A stretch of 64,000 nt of DNA from Nitzschia sp. pyKryTriq1 (Eukaryota > Bacillariophyta > Bacillariophyceae > Bacillariales > Bacillariaceae): assembly GCA_956465555.1 (NCBI GenBank), contig OY101126.1, positions 1,582,915 to 1,646,914 on the forward strand, in the 5' to 3' direction. Below, in pieces: positions 62,831-64,000 of the stretch (within the stretch, counting starts at the first letter, position 1; every line of letters begins with the position of its first letter). Position numbers and translations under genes: made by a program. The notes below the pieces were generated by a model. The model ran no database searches. It saw only the letters and a program-made list of their open reading frames with translations, and was not told the origin of the DNA.

Positions 62831-63929
62831 GTCGTCTCTGACCGCGATTTTTCGATTTGTTTGAGTCGGCGTTTCGCGTGTCGTTGTTTGCAGTGTCGGC
62901 TGTATCGTCTTGGGGTTGGGGTTGGGGTTGGGGTTGGGGTTGGGGTTGGGGTTGGGGTTGGGGTTGGGGTTGGGGTTGGGGTTGGGGTTGGGGTTGGGGT
63001 TGGGGTTGGGGTTGGGGTTGGGGTTGGGGTTGGGGTTGGGGTTGGGGTTGGGGTTGGGGTTGGGGTTGGGGTTGGGGTTGGGGTTGGGGTTGGGGTTGGG
63101 GTTGGGGTTGGGGTTGGGGTTGGGGTTGGGGTTGGGGTTGGGGTTGGGGTTGGGTCATCATGGCGTTGATTGCTGTTAACTTGTCATTGGTGGACTGCGT
63201 CTCTTCGTAGCGATAAATCGAATGGGAAATAAGTTGTAGATCCTTCTTAATATCGGCGGCAGTAGCGTGTTGGTCGTCGCTGTCGCTTGCGTTGAGGCAT
63301 TCGGTACCGAATTTGTCGTTCACTATTTTTTTAGCGGCGGTGGTGTCGGTACCGCATTGGCGGCATAACTTCTCGTCCAGGATTCCAAGCGCGATGGTTG
63401 TTAACATCGCCTTGGATGGTGATGTACTGGGGCCCGAGTGCCAGAAGAAGTGGGCACTCGAGTACTTTTCGGTGGCGACTAAGATGTCGGTGAGGAGTTT
63501 ATGTTGCGCATCTTTCAATTCGAGCTGTTGAGTGCCGCGAACGGCGGTGGCGATTGTTTGTTGGCAATCGTTGATAGCTGTTTCCACGGATTGAAGGTAT
63601 TCCTTGAACTTCTTCTCCTCTTGGACGTCCTTCGACGCGCCAAGTTTGAACTTAAAGCGCGCTGGGCGTGGAATGAAATCGGGATGCCCTTCAGGTTTGT
63701 CGATTAATTTTGTGAATTTATCAATGCGCTGAAGGTTGGTGAGAATCTTCTTACCGAGAGTAAGAAGGGTTTCGTTAAGTATCGGAGGGAGCGACGCGGC
63801 TGCGACGGAGAGTAGTTGAACTGCTTCGTTGCTGGGTGAGCGAATGGTCGCTTTCGACGGCGCTGCAAATGTATCGTCGTCGAGTGCGGTTGCTGCTCGC
63901 TTGGGAGGTCGGGCGGTCACGCTACTCAT
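62784..63929 (-). CDS. PLE ORF1 with embedded Pro-Gln repeat
   Basis: The frame encodes 381 residues from the ATG at 63929. Residues 1-255 form a mainly helical region (LPPILNETLLTLGKKILTNL, FKEYLQSVETAINDCQQTI, KLCRQCGTDTTAAKKIV) without a domain I recognise. Then about 41 Pro-Gln dipeptides are encoded directly by (CCCCAA)n, followed by an Asp/Asn stretch and a very basic tail (RGQRRQQKKKDRRNKG) suited to nucleic-acid binding. The TAA stop lies within the upstream extension of the RT frame, which is shifted by -1. It could be a nucleocapsid-like protein. Two-ORF structures are known for some telomeric PLEs. Confidence 0.75.
   Translation of the reverse strand: MSSVTARPPKRAATALDDDTFAAPSKATIRSPSNEAVQLLSVAAASLPPILNETLLTLGKKILTNLQRIDKFTKLIDKPEGHPDFIPRPARFKFKLGASKDVQEEKKFKEYLQSVETAINDCQQTIATAVRGTQQLELKDAQHKLLTDILVATEKYSSAHFFWHSGPSTSPSKAMLTTIALGILDEKLCRQCGTDTTAAKKIVNDKFGTECLNASDSDDQHATAADIKKDLQLISHSIYRYEETQSTNDKLTAINAMMTQPQPQPQPQPQPQPQPQPQPQPQPQPQPQPQPQPQPQPQPQPQPQPQPQPQPQPQPQPQPQPQPQPQPQPQPQPQPQPQPQDDTADTANNDTRNADSNKSKNRGQRRQQKKKDRRNKGSAKS
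62910..63154. repeat. (TTGGGG)n array inside ORF1
   Basis: About 41 perfect units on the plus strand, read by ORF1 as CCC-CAA (Pro-Gln). Because the unit is 6 bp, length changes keep the frame. The sequence is the same hexamer as the 3' tract at 60163-60367. Confidence 0.97.
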
Positions 63930-63938
63930 CTTCGTTGA

Positions 63939-64000
63939 GGGTTGGGGTATGGTTAGTGGTCGAAGAGTGAGAGTAGTTATCCCTAGGGTATACGGTAGTA
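63939..64000. repeat. Terminal direct repeat, edge copy
   Basis: Identical to 60359-60420 to the last base of the window, so the true length is longer. It begins with a single GGTTGGGG remnant, meaning the upstream copy's CCCCAA tail is reduced to about one unit at this junction. Confidence 0.95.

Larger units (their letters stand above)
60163..64000 (-). mobile_element. Penelope-like retroelement with CCCCAA tail, tandem junction
   Basis: Reading the minus strand 5' to 3', the window edge carries the 3' terminal 60 bp of an upstream copy (64000-63941). Then come about 11 bp, the ORF1 ATG (63929), ORF1, an overlapping RT frame to 60535, a 3' UTR of about 170 bp and a (CCCCAA)n tail to 60163. 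The 60-bp terminal segment is identical to 60361-60420. Head-to-tail copies with such pseudo-LTRs are common for Penelope-like elements. The absence of a GIY-YIG domain and the C-rich telomere-like 3' tract fit the endonuclease-deficient, telomere-associated subgroup known from rotifers, fungi, plants and stramenopiles. Confidence 0.85.

Noticed and set aside
62784-63210. Plus-strand Gly-Val, Gly-Trp and Gly-Leu repeat frames
   Set aside because: They are translations of (TTGGGG)n with no flanking protein-like sequence; the minus-strand ORF1 is continuous through the array.

Overview
The window is nuclear DNA of a eukaryotic alga, most likely a raphid pennate diatom. The evidence is: spliceosomal introns with GTAAGT-type donors and TACTAAC/CAG ends; two heat-shock-factor-type DNA-binding proteins side by side; DUF6824-type domains; diatom-style plastid presequences around a small Ser/Ala-Phe motif; a cytosolic ribosomal protein eS10; and abundant trinucleotide microsatellites inside and between genes. 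The species cannot be read from the sequence.

Layout. 0.7-4.2 kb: a broken gene for a secreted Ser/Pro-repeat (cell-wall-like) protein. 4.7-8.4 kb: a decayed Helitron-like Rep gene. 10.4-12.1 kb: a secreted Cys-rich protein. 12.9-14.6 kb: a LINE endonuclease fragment and five copies of a 169-bp tandem repeat. 14.6-33 kb: ordinary genes separated by microsatellite-rich spacers, namely an unknown, a U-box protein, a plastid membrane protein, a 7TM receptor with four exons, a VIT/CCC1 metal transporter, a membrane-anchored DNRLRE/CBM96-like protein, an aspartoacylase, a low-complexity unknown and RPS10.

33.5-37.8 kb holds the most unusual single gene: two DUF6824-like domains, one transmembrane helix and two tandem bacterial AapJ-type amino-acid-binding modules, 1311 residues in four exons. 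37.9-43 kb: a sulfotransferase, a fragment of a second one and a tiny putative secreted or AT-hook ORF. 43-49.5 kb: a PHD/ePHD chromatin reader and two HSF-type factors. 50.9-54.8 kb: a stand-alone I29 (cathepsin propeptide-like) inhibitor and an ATP-type phosphofructokinase. 55-59.6 kb: a tandem pair of paralogous single-pass membrane proteins.

60.1-64.0 kb is a Penelope-like retroelement on the minus strand. It has ORF1, an overlapping RT with no visible GIY-YIG endonuclease, a (CCCCAA)n tract at its 3' end and a second (CCCCAA)n tract inside ORF1 read as Pro-Gln repeats. A perfect 60-bp direct repeat shows a second copy starting head-to-tail at the window edge. This arrangement resembles telomere-associated endonuclease-deficient Penelope elements and is the strongest candidate for a noteworthy system here.

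Exon boundaries were assigned by eye from splice consensus, reading-frame closure and family conservation. Functions rest on recognisable motifs only.
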